Below are positions 1 through 8,400 of a stretch of DNA of 24,156 nucleotides, one piece after another (within the stretch, counting starts at the first letter, position 1; each line of letters begins with the position of its first letter). Both the position numbers and the translations under genes were made by a program. Origin of the DNA: CAYTET01 sp964436975 (lineage in GTDB: Bacteria; Bacillota_I; Bacilli_A; Erysipelotrichales; Erysipelotrichaceae); the NCBI GenBank assembly GCA_964436975.1, contig CAYTET010000026.1:1-24156 (forward strand), read 5' to 3'. The notes below the pieces were generated by a model, which saw nothing but the letters and a program-made list of their open reading frames with translations, searched no databases and had not been told where the DNA came from.

Positions 1-1154
1 ATGCCGGCCATCAGACCCTGGCCGGCGGCCTCTTCATAGCCGGAGGTGCCGTTGATCTGACCGGCCGTGTACAGGCCTTTGACCAGTTTGGTCTCTAAAG
101 TCGGCTTAAGCTGCAGCGGGTCAATGGCGTCATATTCAATAGCGTATGAATACTTTGAAATAACACAGTTATCAAAGCCGGGCAGCGAATGCAGCATCAT
201 TTCCTGAACATCATGGGGCATGGAGGTGGAAAAGCCCTGCACATAGGTTGTATCCATGCTCAGTGATTCCGGCTCCAGAAAGATCTGGTGGCGCGGCTTG
301 TCCGCAAACCGGACAATCTTATCCTCGATGCTGGGGCAGTAGCGCGGCCCGATGCCGTGAACGACACCGGAATACATTGATGATTTATTTAAATTGTCCC
401 GGATAATCTGATGGGTCAATGGCGTCGTGTATATCAGGTAGCAGGGAACCTGCTGGTCAAGCGGCCGGATATGGGCAGTCTGATAACTGAAGCAGTACTG
501 GTCATCCGTGCCGGGCTGGATCTGGGCCTGGGAAAAATCGATGGAAGCCGTTTTGATGCGGGCCGGTGTGCCGGTTTTCAGCCGCAGCAGGTCAAAGCCG
601 AGCCGGCTGAGGCAGGCCGAAAGATCTTTGGAAGTCGGCTGGTCATCCGGACCCTGTTCAATAACCGTCTTGGAAACCATGACTAAAGAAGCCATGTAAG
701 TGCCCGTGGTCAGGATAACAGCCCGGCCGGTTATTTCACTGCCGTCCGCCAGCCGGACCCCTCTGATACAGCCGTCCTCAACCAACAGGCCGGTCACAAT
801 GCCGGTCACAATTTCCAGATGCGGCTGGTGCAGACACTGCTGCTGCATGGCCTTTTTATAAGCAATCTTATCTGACTGCACCCGCAGGCTGCGCACCCCG
901 GGTCCTTTGGTCGTGTTCAGCATTTTAAACTGCAGCGCCGTCTGATCCGCGGTTTGGGCCATCTGGCCGCCCAGGGCATCGATTTCCCTGACGACTATGC
1001 CCTTGGCCGGGCCGCCAATGGAAGGATTGCAGGGCATGGAGGCCATCCAGTTTATGTCAATGGTGCACAGCACTGTCTGACAGCCCATCCGGCTGGCCGC
1101 CAAAGCAGCTTCACAGCCGGCATGGCCGCCGCCGACTACAATAATATCTGTCAT
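1..1154 (-). CDS. mnmG: tRNA uridine-5-carboxymethylaminomethyl(34) synthesis enzyme MnmG, 3' end cut by window edge
   Basis: MnmG with MnmE installs the (carboxymethyl)aminomethyl group at U34 of certain tRNAs in the cytoplasm, using FAD. About 384 codons are visible and the C-terminal part runs off the left edge. The start is ATG at 1154 behind a purine-rich AAAGGGGGC. The N-terminus gives the FAD-binding motif GGGHAGCEAA (residues 8-17). The PCNPSIGGPAKG motif follows at about residues 41-52 with Cys42, matching the first catalytic cysteine region of the family, and GPRYCPSIEDK later holds the second conserved cysteine. The usual neighbours mnmE and rsmG are not visible on this side. The gene follows walJ but has its own promoter. 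Identification rests on recognised motifs and is very secure. Confidence 0.97.
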   Translation of the reverse strand, partial: MTDIIVVGGGHAGCEAALAASRMGCQTVLCTIDINWMASMPCNPSIGGPAKGIVVREIDALGGQMAQTADQTALQFKMLNTTKGPGVRSLRVQSDKIAYKKAMQQQCLHQPHLEIVTGIVTGLLVEDGCIRGVRLADGSEITGRAVILTTGTYMASLVMVSKTVIEQGPDDQPTSKDLSACLSRLGFDLLRLKTGTPARIKTASIDFSQAQIQPGTDDQYCFSYQTAHIRPLDQQVPCYLIYTTPLTHQIIRDNLNKSSMYSGVVHGIGPRYCPSIEDKIVRFADKPRHQIFLEPESLSMDTTYVQGFSTSMPHDVQEMMLHSLPGFDNCVISKYSYAIEYDAIDPLQLKPTLETKLVKGLYTAGQINGTSGYEEAAGQGLMAG

Positions 1155-1179
1155 CCGCCTGCCCCCTTTCAGCGTTTTC

Positions 1180-1208
1180 ATTCTACCGCATTATTGATAC
1201 CAGCACAA
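1180..1208 (-). promoter_or_regulatory. Sigma-70-type promoter of mnmG
   Basis: On the minus strand TTGTGC (1203-1208) and TAGAAT (1180-1185) are separated by exactly 17 bases, about 25 bases upstream of the mnmG start. The -35 box overlaps the U-tract of the walJ terminator, so mnmG would restart transcription right where the upstream operon stops. Confidence 0.6.
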
Positions 1209-1237
1209 AAAAGCGGCCGGAATTTAATCCGTGCCGC
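1207..1237 (-). terminator. Rho-independent terminator overlapping the walJ stop codon
   Basis: On the minus strand GCGGC-A-CGGA, loop TTAAAT, TCCG-GCCGC forms a 9-bp GC-rich stem with one bulged A, followed by six T. The walJ TAA lies inside the stem-loop, so the terminator is embedded in the end of the coding sequence. Confidence 0.8.
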
Positions 1238-1970
1238 CGGAATATATTTTAAACTGTTCCGCCGCCCGCACCAGCAGGCCGCGCTGGCCAATCTTGCGGG
1301 CCAGCATTTCATTCTTCAGACTGTACAGGGCGGTTTCCGCCGTATTAGTCTGCTGGGAGATGTGGGCCAGGGTAATTTCTTTGGTCTTCGGGCCGATGAC
1401 ACGGCACAGGCAGACCGCCGCATCCTGATTGCACATATGGCCGATATCACTGCGGATACGGGCCTTCAGATAAGCCGGCCGGGCCGAGTGCATCAGCATC
1501 TCTGTGTCGTAATTGCTTTCGAATATGTAATAGTCCGCATTGCGGATCAGCTCTTCGTTGGCCTGCGAGACATAGCCGGTATCGGTAATTTCCACCAGTT
1601 TTTCATTTCCGTCATCGATGATATAGCCCACCGTGATGTCGGCATCATGCGACAGGGCCAGCGGGGTGATGGTCAGATTGGCAATACCGAAAGGCTGGTA
1701 GGGTATGACAAGGTGCTCATCACTGACCGACCGAACCTCAAAGGGCGCATAGACGGTCAGCCGGTCAAACATGGCCAACTGCTTGATATGATCGGTATGC
1801 TGGTGGGTCAGCAGCAGGCCGGCGGCCTGCTGGTAATCAATGTGCAGACTCTCAAAGCAGTCCGCCAGATATTTTTTAGGTCCGCCGCAGTCGATGATAA
1901 TCGTTGTCGGGCCGCTGCCGACCGTCAGACAGTTGCCTTTAGAGCCGCTTTCCAGTAAATGGTAGCGCAT
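1224..1970 (-). CDS. walJ: WalJ/YycJ-type metallo-beta-lactamase-fold hydrolase
   Basis: A 248-residue cytoplasmic protein of the metallo-beta-lactamase fold. The N-terminus (LESGSKGNC, about residues 6-14) is typical of the YycJ/WalJ family. The metal-binding motif THQHTDH lies at residues 55-61 (His56, His58, Asp60, His61), with further candidate ligands His108 (LSHDA) and Asp130 (ITDTGYVS). In Bacillus and Staphylococcus the gene sits at the end of the walRK cluster and is linked to cell-wall and DNA-repair phenotypes; its substrate is not settled. Here no walRK is present. The gene follows the M23 hydrolase gene, with TAG and ATG only 3 bases apart and no clear Shine-Dalgarno of its own, so translational coupling is likely. 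A terminator closes the operon. The family assignment is firm; the exact role is inferred. Confidence 0.9.
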   Translation of the reverse strand: MRYHLLESGSKGNCLTVGSGPTTIIIDCGGPKKYLADCFESLHIDYQQAAGLLLTHQHTDHIKQLAMFDRLTVYAPFEVRSVSDEHLVIPYQPFGIANLTITPLALSHDADITVGYIIDDGNEKLVEITDTGYVSQANEELIRNADYYIFESNYDTEMLMHSARPAYLKARIRSDIGHMCNQDAAVCLCRVIGPKTKEITLAHISQQTNTAETALYSLKNEMLARKIGQRGLLVRAAEQFKIYSGGTD

Positions 1971-1973
1971 AGG

Positions 1974-3476
1974 CTAACAGGGCAGAATGGTACATGGATC
2001 AACGTATACCCCGTTAATGCGGATGCCGATATGGACATGGGCGGAATAAGCAACGCCGGTCCGGCCGATATAACCGATAAACTGTCCGCGGACAACCCGG
2101 GTGCCCACTGTCAGAAAGCCTTTCTTGCGCATATGCTCATAGTAGAAGATAAAGCCGTTGCCGTGGTTGATCTGGTAGATCCAGCCGCCGCGGGAATTGT
2201 AATAGTTCTTGATAATGACACCGTCTTCACAGGCGTAGATATTGCCATAGGGCTCGTACCGGTTGGCAAAATCAGTGCCCTTATGACCCTTGTAGCAGCC
2301 CCAGCTGCAGACGATGCGGGGGTTGTCGACCGGCAGACGGAAATTCAGGTCACCGATATCATAGCTGGTTACGCCGATGCCGACCCGGACGACCTTCTGA
2401 ATGGCTGCAACCACCACCGCCGATGATTCCAGTTTATAGCTGGTCAGCACGCCGTTGACATAGACATCCGTGTACAGAGAATCCTGATAGCCGTCCGCTC
2501 CGGCGGTAATGATTTCAATTGAGCCGGCCTCCAGGGTCTTATCCGTAATATAATCAGGCTCGGGCTGGTAGACCGTTTCCTTGGTATAGCGCTGCCGCTC
2601 GACCACAATGTTGATCGGCGAATCAAAGTAGGTAATGTTAAGCTGCATGCCTTCAACCAGGGTCTGGTTCTCATTGGTCAGCTGCGGATTGAGCGCCATC
2701 AGCTGTTCGGTAGTCATGTCGTTCATCATGGCAACACCTTCAATGGTGTCATAAAGAGTGACAGTATAGTAGTTAAGCGTATAGTCCTTGCCGTAGCACA
2801 GATAATTGAACACCGCATCTTCATCAACCAGAATCTCTCCGGATGAGGCCAGCGATTCAACACAGGTAATCTTTTCCTGCAGGTAGGCCTTGACATCCTG
2901 CTCACCGTAAGTGGTCAGGGTCGGAATGGCCTGATTGGCTTCGAGCTGGGCATAAGTGCTTTCCGAAATGAAGGTCAGCGCATAGCGCTTCAGGGCGTTG
3001 GTAAAGTCTTCTTCTTTTTTGACATAAACCGTTTCACCGTTGGAAATCTCCACCTTGACGGCTTTGACGGCAAAAAGGTCATTGTTATAAAGGTAATCAG
3101 CAATCTGCTCATCGCAGTTCTGATAGATGACATTGGTCATCTCATCAACAATATAGACATCAGTGGCCAGGGAAATCTTGCTGTCGGCAAAATTTTCCTG
3201 ATAGCGGTTGGTATAAGCGCGCTGAATGGCCTGATCGATGGTGGCATAATCCAGCACCACACCAATCAGTTTTTCCTTATAATAAACCCGGTATACCTTA
3301 TGTTCTTCATTCTGAATACCGGTCGATGACTGGGCAATGATGCTTTCTTCGCTGGATGCAGCGGTAATGGTTCCGTTAAGCTGCTGGCTGGAGCCGGGCA
3401 GAAAAACGGCTAGCAGAATCGCTGCCAGTAAGGAAGCGCCAATGGCAATCCAGGTCCAATTGTAGTGCTTTATAAT
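1974..3476 (-). CDS. Membrane-anchored LysM/G5/M23 peptidoglycan endopeptidase with apparent ATT start
   Basis: A predicted 500-residue cell-wall hydrolase. In order: a membrane anchor or signal at about residues 7-27 (tryptophan- and leucine-rich), a long extracellular region of unknown fold to about 230, a LysM-like segment at about 235-283, a G5-like segment at about 289-367, and a C-terminal M23 domain at about 390-500. The M23 zinc ligands are visible as HKGTD (His398, Asp402) and HVH (His480, His482), with His448 in YYEHM. A start at GTG 3260 would give 428 residues but lose the anchor, although the frame stays open and reads sensibly upstream. No ATG, GTG or TTG occurs in frame upstream of 3260. 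A perfect AAGGAGG at 3482-3488 instead places the start at ATT (3474-3476) or ATA (3471-3473). It lies 35 bases after dnaB. Function is secure; the start is inferred. Confidence 0.85.
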   Translation of the reverse strand: MIKHYNWTWIAIGASLLAAILLAVFLPGSSQQLNGTITAASSEESIIAQSSTGIQNEEHKVYRVYYKEKLIGVVLDYATIDQAIQRAYTNRYQENFADSKISLATDVYIVDEMTNVIYQNCDEQIADYLYNNDLFAVKAVKVEISNGETVYVKKEEDFTNALKRYALTFISESTYAQLEANQAIPTLTTYGEQDVKAYLQEKITCVESLASSGEILVDEDAVFNYLCYGKDYTLNYYTVTLYDTIEGVAMMNDMTTEQLMALNPQLTNENQTLVEGMQLNITYFDSPINIVVERQRYTKETVYQPEPDYITDKTLEAGSIEIITAGADGYQDSLYTDVYVNGVLTSYKLESSAVVVAAIQKVVRVGIGVTSYDIGDLNFRLPVDNPRIVCSWGCYKGHKGTDFANRYEPYGNIYACEDGVIIKNYYNSRGGWIYQINHGNGFIFYYEHMRKKGFLTVGTRVVRGQFIGYIGRTGVAYSAHVHIGIRINGVYVDPCTILPC

Positions 3477-3481
3477 AACTT

Positions 3482-3488
3482 CCTCCTT
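3482..3488 (-). promoter_or_regulatory. Shine-Dalgarno deciding the unusual start of the M23 hydrolase
   Basis: AAGGAGG on the minus strand, in the 35-base gap after the dnaB stop. It lies 5 bases before an ATT and 8 before an ATA codon, both in frame with the M23 hydrolase. No other gene could use it in this position. Confidence 0.65.
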
Positions 3489-3511
3489 AATCCCGTAGCG
3501 TCTCTTCCAAA

Positions 3512-4885
3512 CTATTCGTCTTCCATCCTGGACAGCATGGTAAACCGGTTGAGTTCCGGTTCAAATGACAGCATGAAACTGCCGGTGGCACCGTTGCGGT
3601 GCTTGGCAATGCGCAGTTCAATCTGCCGCACGTTGTTGTTGGAAGCCGTCTGATCTTCTTCGGCTTCATCATCATCCTTGCTGTCCTTGCGCGGCTGGTG
3701 CAGAAACATGACAATATCGGCATCCTGCTCAATAGCCCCTGACTCTCTTAAGTCAGACAGCATCGGGGCGCTGTCCTTGCCGCGGCTGCGCTGTTCAATG
3801 GAACGCGACAGCTGGGACAGGGCAATAACCGGGCAGTCCAGTTCCCGGGCCAGCCCCTTCAGCCCGCGTGACATTTCGGCAACTTCCTGCTGGCGGTTGT
3901 CATTTTTACGGACCGACGGCTCCAGAAGCTGCAGATAGTCAACAATAATAAGGTCAAGGCCGCTCTCATTCTTTAACTTGCGGCATTTGGCGAAAATATC
4001 GGAAACCTTGATGCTGGAACTGTCATCCAGATATATTTTAGCCTTTTCAAGGGCGGTCTGTCCCATTTTAAGCCGGTTCCAGTCTTCATTGTTCAGACCG
4101 GCTCCGGTATTGATCTTCTTGCTGGAGACACCGGAGGCGGCTGACAGCAGACGGGCTGTCAGATGCTCGGCCGGCATTTCCAGGGAAAACATAGCCACGG
4201 TATTGTTATACTTGGCGGCATTAGCGGCCAGATTCAAGGCAAAAGCCGTCTTGCCGACGGACGGCCGGGCCGCCAGAATGATAAGGTTGCCTTTCTGAAA
4301 GCCATTGGTATAGCCGTCAAGGATGGTAAAGCCGGACGGCACACCGGTCATCCTTCCCTCTTTCTGCAGCTTTACAATCTTTTCATATACTTCCCCGACC
4401 ACCTTGGCCGTGGTCTGGAAATCCGAAGTCTTGCGGTCGCGGGTCACCGCCAGAATCATGCTTTCCGCTTCATCCAGAACCTGGCTGACTTCCTGGGGGT
4501 TTTCATAGCCCTCTTCGATGATCTGCTGGGAAGTCGCAATCAGTTTGCGCAGAACGGCCCGGCTCTGCACTATTTCAATATAATAGGCCGCATTGCCGGA
4601 AGAGAAGGTCATGCCGGCCAGCTGCAGAACATAAGCGGCTCCGCCGACGGCATTGATCTGATCCATATCGGTCAGCCGGGTAATGACACTGGTGACATCA
4701 TGCGGTTTCTTCTCATTGTACAGATCCATGACAACCTGAAAAATCTTCTGGTTGGCCGGCAAAAAGAAATCGGACACGATCAGATTTTCCTCGTATGCTT
4801 TGACTACGGTATCCTCGTAAAGAAACATCGTGCCCAATAAAGCCTGTTCGGCTTCAATGCTCTGGGGCAGCTGTCGCATCGCCAT
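3512..4885 (-). CDS. dnaB: Replicative DNA helicase DnaB (DnaC in Bacillus)
   Basis: The hexameric helicase that unwinds DNA at the replication fork. It has 457 residues, a usual length for the family. The N-terminal domain (about 1-105) begins with the conserved QLPQSIEAEQALLG. The RecA-like C-terminal domain carries Walker A ARPSVGKTA (about 206-214) and Walker B LIIVDYLQL (about 312-320). The family motif LSQLSRSIEQR and the segment DLRESGAIEQDAD follow. Start ATG at 4885 is supported by AAGGAGG seven bases upstream. The most common Walker A form in the family is GRPSMGKT; the Ala and Val variants here are conservative. The gene lies 28 bases after rplI, in the standard Bacillota order. 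Confidence 0.97.
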   Translation of the reverse strand: MAMRQLPQSIEAEQALLGTMFLYEDTVVKAYEENLIVSDFFLPANQKIFQVVMDLYNEKKPHDVTSVITRLTDMDQINAVGGAAYVLQLAGMTFSSGNAAYYIEIVQSRAVLRKLIATSQQIIEEGYENPQEVSQVLDEAESMILAVTRDRKTSDFQTTAKVVGEVYEKIVKLQKEGRMTGVPSGFTILDGYTNGFQKGNLIILAARPSVGKTAFALNLAANAAKYNNTVAMFSLEMPAEHLTARLLSAASGVSSKKINTGAGLNNEDWNRLKMGQTALEKAKIYLDDSSSIKVSDIFAKCRKLKNESGLDLIIVDYLQLLEPSVRKNDNRQQEVAEMSRGLKGLARELDCPVIALSQLSRSIEQRSRGKDSAPMLSDLRESGAIEQDADIVMFLHQPRKDSKDDDEAEEDQTASNNNVRQIELRIAKHRNGATGSFMLSFEPELNRFTMLSRMEDE

Positions 4886-4913
4886 GATTTCGCCTCCTTA
4901 TTCCCAAGTTTAC

Positions 4914-5363
4914 TTATTCTTCAGGCAGCACATCAACCTTGACATCCGCAAACACACCCTTGTAAAGCTCAATGCGCACAGACTGCTTGCCTAAGGATGT
5001 CAGGCCGGCGGTATCAGTGAATTTGCGCTTATCCACCGTAATGCCATAATCCTTGCCTAAGGTTTCGGCAATCCGGGCGGTCGATACCGAGCCGAACATC
5101 TTGCCTTCAACACCTGCCTTGACCTTGTAGGTCAGCCGGATCTTTTCCAGCCGGGCCTTTTCTTCCAGCGCCTGGGCTTTCAGCTGCTGCTGGTGTTTGA
5201 TTTCGTCTTCTTTTTCCTTATCCAGTATCTTGACACTGGTTTTAGTGGCTTCGACCGCTAGGCCGTTGCGAATCAAATAATTGCGGCCGTATCCGTCGGC
5301 AACCTGGACGATCTGGTCCTTCTTGCCGACATTTTTAACATCACTCAACAGAATTATTTTCAT
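4914..5363 (-). CDS. rplI: 50S ribosomal protein L9
   Basis: L9 binds 23S rRNA at the base of the L1 stalk. The 149-residue length is normal. The N-terminal rRNA-binding domain begins MKIILLSDVKNVGKK and contains DGYGRNYLI. It is followed by the long charged connecting helix (about 45-80) and a C-terminal domain with VKAGVEGKMFGSVS. The start overlaps the 3' end of gdpP by 23 bases and has AAAGGAG in front. The gdpP-rplI-dnaB order is the common Bacillota one. Confidence 0.98.
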   Translation of the reverse strand: MKIILLSDVKNVGKKDQIVQVADGYGRNYLIRNGLAVEATKTSVKILDKEKEDEIKHQQQLKAQALEEKARLEKIRLTYKVKAGVEGKMFGSVSTARIAETLGKDYGITVDKRKFTDTAGLTSLGKQSVRIELYKGVFADVKVDVLPEE

Positions 5364-7335
5364 TTTGTACTCCTTTCAGATCAGCGTTATAACTGTCAAT
5401 CGCCTGCTGTAATTCATTATACAACTTAGCGGACGATGTGTCGCTCCGCTGTAGGCCGGCCGCATTGAAATGACCGCCGCCGCCCATCTTTTCCAGAATC
5501 ATCTGGACATTTATCTTGCCGTTGGACCGGCCGGAGATAGCCCACAGATTCTCTTCGATCTGGGCTACCACAAATACTGCTTCCACTTCCTTGACCATCA
5601 GAATCGTGTTGGCCGCCTGGGCGATTATCGTTCTGGACAGATAACGGCCTTCCTGCTCGGGAATGACGGAAGCGACAATGCCGCCGCCGATCTGGGCGCA
5701 GTATTTCAGAACATCCGTCTTTTTGATGAATTCATCGTAGGTGTCATCCAGCCAGCTGTTGGCCAGACCGATATCGGCACCCTGCTTGCGCAGGTAAGCA
5801 CAGGCTTCGAAAGTCCGGCTGCCGGCATGGGCCTTGAAGTTATCCGTATCAACCATAATGCCGGCATACATGTAAGTAGCCTGCAGTTCGCCTAAATCAA
5901 TGGAGCTGGTTTGATACTGCAACAACTCACTGACCAGTTCAACCGTGGAAGAGGCGGCGGCTTCATTGTAAATCATCATGGCTTCCATATTGCTGTCGGT
6001 GCGGCGGCGGTGATGGTCAATTATGACCAGCTTGCGCGCCTTGGCGGCCAATAGCGGAGCCGCCGTCAGATCGGTCGAATGGTGATCGGCCACAATGACG
6101 GTTGTATTGCGGGTCAGAATATCCAGCCCCTCGCTCTCGCTGATGAAGGCATGGCTGTCAGCCAGTTCAGTCAGATTCTGCTGCAGGACACTGCCGGCTT
6201 TAGTTTCCAGATCAATGTCATGAACCACAATATAAGCTTTCTTATGGGCTGCCGCCACGATGCTGCTGAGACCCAGACAGGAACCGATGGCATCGAAGTC
6301 CGCATCCTTGTGCGGAACAATGATGACGGCATCGCTCTCATTGATGATGCCGCGCAGCGACTGGGCCATGACCCGGGCTCTGACTTTAGAGCGCTTTTCA
6401 CTGGCCGGTGAAGAGGTGCCGTAGAAGCGGACATCGCCGCCATAGCTCTTAACGGCGACCTGGTCGCCGCCCCGGCTCAAAGCCAGTTCCAAAAGATCAT
6501 TCAGCATGTCATCAAGCTGGCTGAAATCAGCGGTATCCATCGCAAAGGCCATCGAGGCGGTGATTGCCACATCCAGCTTGCCGGCTTCCTGCTTGACGAT
6601 GTCCAGAATATCAAAGTGATCTTCAACCATCTGGCTGAAGCTGCGCGAATTGAGCACTACCAGCAGCCGGTCGTGATTGAGGCGGCGGACAGCCGCATGA
6701 TAGTGGCCGGCCCAGTTAATCACCCGCTGGCGGATATTGCTGTTGATCAGGGAGATCTTCTGCTCATCTTCGTACTGGCTTGTTTCAGTATAATTATCCA
6801 GATTGATAATGCCCATGACGGCCTTTTCACTGGCATATTTCTCGGCCAGTTCAGCCTGTTCGGTAATATCCTTGAAGAACAGGATCTGGGCGGTTTCATG
6901 ACGGACGGCCTGGTAGCGGCGGTCCTTGAGCACAAATTCCACACTGTCGCACTCGCCCTTGAACAGATCTTCAATCGGCGGAATGGCCTTGATGATTGAC
7001 AGACCGATCAGGTCTAGCTGCCGCTGGATGAAAAGCTCGTTGACCCAGGTGACAGTATAATCATCATCGTATATGACAATGCCGACCTGGCCGTAGATAA
7101 AGGCATCTTTGGCATCGCTGCCCAGGATGCGGGAAATGGACATGACTTTATTCTGGGCTTCACTTTCATACTGGTAGATAAACAGCAGAATGACAATGCC
7201 GTCGACAATCGTGTAGATGAACGCCAGAAAGGAATAGTCAATCGAAAAAACAAGCTGGCAGAGCAGAATAATGATGATCTGGGCAATGAAGATCATCAGG
7301 GCATATATCTTATACTGATCCATCTTGTTTTTCAT
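5341..7335 (-). CDS. gdpP: Cyclic-di-AMP phosphodiesterase GdpP (DHH family)
   Basis: GdpP hydrolyses the second messenger c-di-AMP, which in Bacillota controls potassium and osmotic homeostasis and affects the cell wall. About 664 residues: two membrane helices near 9-30 and 33-54, a PAS-like region (about 75-160), a degenerate GGDEF domain (about 170-305, with RGGDQ instead of an active GGDEF signature), then the DHH/DHHA1 unit. The catalytic motifs are KDADFDAIGS (about 343-352), ADHHS (Asp417-His418-His419), IIDHH (about 438-442) and, near the end, GGGGHFNAAG. I chose ATG 7335 rather than GTG 7344, because the Shine-Dalgarno GGAG overlaps that GTG but lies 8 bases before the ATG. The gene overlaps the upstream YybS-like gene by 26 bases and rplI by 23, suggesting coupled translation. 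Confidence 0.95.
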   Translation of the reverse strand: MKNKMDQYKIYALMIFIAQIIIILLCQLVFSIDYSFLAFIYTIVDGIVILLFIYQYESEAQNKVMSISRILGSDAKDAFIYGQVGIVIYDDDYTVTWVNELFIQRQLDLIGLSIIKAIPPIEDLFKGECDSVEFVLKDRRYQAVRHETAQILFFKDITEQAELAEKYASEKAVMGIINLDNYTETSQYEDEQKISLINSNIRQRVINWAGHYHAAVRRLNHDRLLVVLNSRSFSQMVEDHFDILDIVKQEAGKLDVAITASMAFAMDTADFSQLDDMLNDLLELALSRGGDQVAVKSYGGDVRFYGTSSPASEKRSKVRARVMAQSLRGIINESDAVIIVPHKDADFDAIGSCLGLSSIVAAAHKKAYIVVHDIDLETKAGSVLQQNLTELADSHAFISESEGLDILTRNTTVIVADHHSTDLTAAPLLAAKARKLVIIDHHRRRTDSNMEAMMIYNEAAASSTVELVSELLQYQTSSIDLGELQATYMYAGIMVDTDNFKAHAGSRTFEACAYLRKQGADIGLANSWLDDTYDEFIKKTDVLKYCAQIGGGIVASVIPEQEGRYLSRTIIAQAANTILMVKEVEAVFVVAQIEENLWAISGRSNGKINVQMILEKMGGGGHFNAAGLQRSDTSSAKLYNELQQAIDSYNADLKGVQNENNSVE

Positions 7336-8284
7336 TGCTGCCACTCCTTTTCAGCAGATTTTTGCGGACGGGGGTAAACATGTCAATCAGACCCAAAACA
7401 ATGCCGGTATAAGGGAATAAGAAGAATACTATCAAAGCGACGACAATAAGCGGGGTCCGCTTTTTGCGGTCGGGAACCGTAATGGTCAGCCAGGTCAGAA
7501 ACAGAATATAGCCAAAGGCCCAGGCGGCTAAAGAGGCAATGATGCCCAGTACCATTATTATCTCATCATATTGTGTGATTTGGGTGACTGCGGCCATAAT
7601 ATAGGCCAGAAAACAGGTAAAAACATACACTTTAAGCCAGACAGGAGCATAAACCGTGCTGAGCGGTTTAAGCACCGGCATCGGCAGCTTAAGCTTTTTG
7701 AGCACCAGAGTGGCCAGCAGATGGACTAAAATGCCTTCCATAACCGAAGTCAGCACCCCGGCCAGAACAATCAGAATCAGCAGGAAGTTACCGGAAGTCA
7801 TGTAGGAAGGCAGCTGGACGGCTGTAGTGCTGCCGGCTGACATGCTGTCCTGCAGCTGCAGCAGAAGGGTCTTCAGCAGTTCTATTTCCGCCGTCAGATC
7901 ATAGCCGAAGATCCCGGCCGCCACAAATGTGGTTATGACCATAACGGCCAGTGAAATAATGATAACGGAGGCAATCAGCCAGATTGAGCTGCGTTTCTTC
8001 AGCACTCCGTAGCCGTATACCAGACCGGCCGCCAGAGCGGCTCCCACATAGAAAAGCGAAACCAGATTAGACACGACCAAAGACATCAGCATCATGGCCA
8101 CACCCATTACCAGGCCGTCTTTAATGCCGAATTTAACAACATAGACAATGACAGGCAGCGGAATAATCCAGAACAAATAGGTATCAAGGACATTGGCCAG
8201 ATACCGGTTTGCCAGCAGCAGAACCCCGACCATGGCACAGACCATGGCCCCGTAAGTTAAACTGTTAAGACTCTTATGTCTCAT
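7310..8284 (-). CDS. YybS-like DUF2232 polytopic membrane protein
   Basis: A 324-residue membrane protein with about eight hydrophobic segments across its length and a positively charged C-terminus. Its place directly before gdpP, with a 26-base overlap, is that of yybS in Bacillus, and its length is close to that family. The biochemical role of the family is unknown; transport or support of c-di-AMP signalling would be speculation. I place the start at ATG 8284, after AGGAGG 13 bases upstream (a long spacing). The open frame continues to a TTG at 8329, which has no convincing ribosome binding site. Family assignment rests mainly on synteny and hydrophobic profile. Confidence 0.75.
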   Translation of the reverse strand: MRHKSLNSLTYGAMVCAMVGVLLLANRYLANVLDTYLFWIIPLPVIVYVVKFGIKDGLVMGVAMMLMSLVVSNLVSLFYVGAALAAGLVYGYGVLKKRSSIWLIASVIIISLAVMVITTFVAAGIFGYDLTAEIELLKTLLLQLQDSMSAGSTTAVQLPSYMTSGNFLLILIVLAGVLTSVMEGILVHLLATLVLKKLKLPMPVLKPLSTVYAPVWLKVYVFTCFLAYIMAAVTQITQYDEIIMVLGIIASLAAWAFGYILFLTWLTITVPDRKKRTPLIVVALIVFFLFPYTGIVLGLIDMFTPVRKNLLKRSGSNEKQDGSV

Positions 8285-8334
8285 AAATAGCGTCAAGCCT
8301 CCTGTTACTGATGGACTGCCCCCTGCCAAATCCT

Positions 8335-8350
8335 GACCGGTCCGCCGGTC
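8335..8350. repeat. Short perfect inverted repeat upstream of the yybS-like gene
   Basis: GACCGG-TCCG-CCGGTC is a perfect 6-bp dyad with a 4-base loop, in the gap between the rpsR terminator and the YybS-like gene. It has no T-run, so it is not a terminator. It could be a small leader hairpin or an operator, or chance in a CCGG-rich genome. Confidence 0.35.
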
Positions 8351-8351
8351 T

Positions 8352-8392
8352 TTAAGAAAAATACCTCCGCCGGCAAAAGCCCGGGGAGGTAT
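8352..8392 (-). terminator. Terminator of the rpsF-ssb-rpsR operon
   Basis: On the minus strand ATACCTCC and GGAGGTAT pair perfectly around a partly paired CCGG-containing centre, followed by TTTTTCTT. It begins 9 bases after the rpsR stop codon and separates this operon from the downstream yybS-gdpP block. Confidence 0.85.
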
Positions 8393-8400
8393 GGTTGCAC

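Noticed and set aside
954..1958. Long plus-strand open frame antisense to mnmG and walJ (334 codons)
   Set aside because: It lies opposite two clearly identified genes and crosses their terminator and promoter; its composition (Gly, Ala, His, Gln rich) is that of an antisense shadow and it has no recognisable motif.
8285..8329. TTG 8329 as start of the yybS-like gene
   Set aside because: Adds a Gly/Ser-rich non-hydrophobic extension with no Shine-Dalgarno; ATG 8284 has AGGAGG upstream, though at long spacing.
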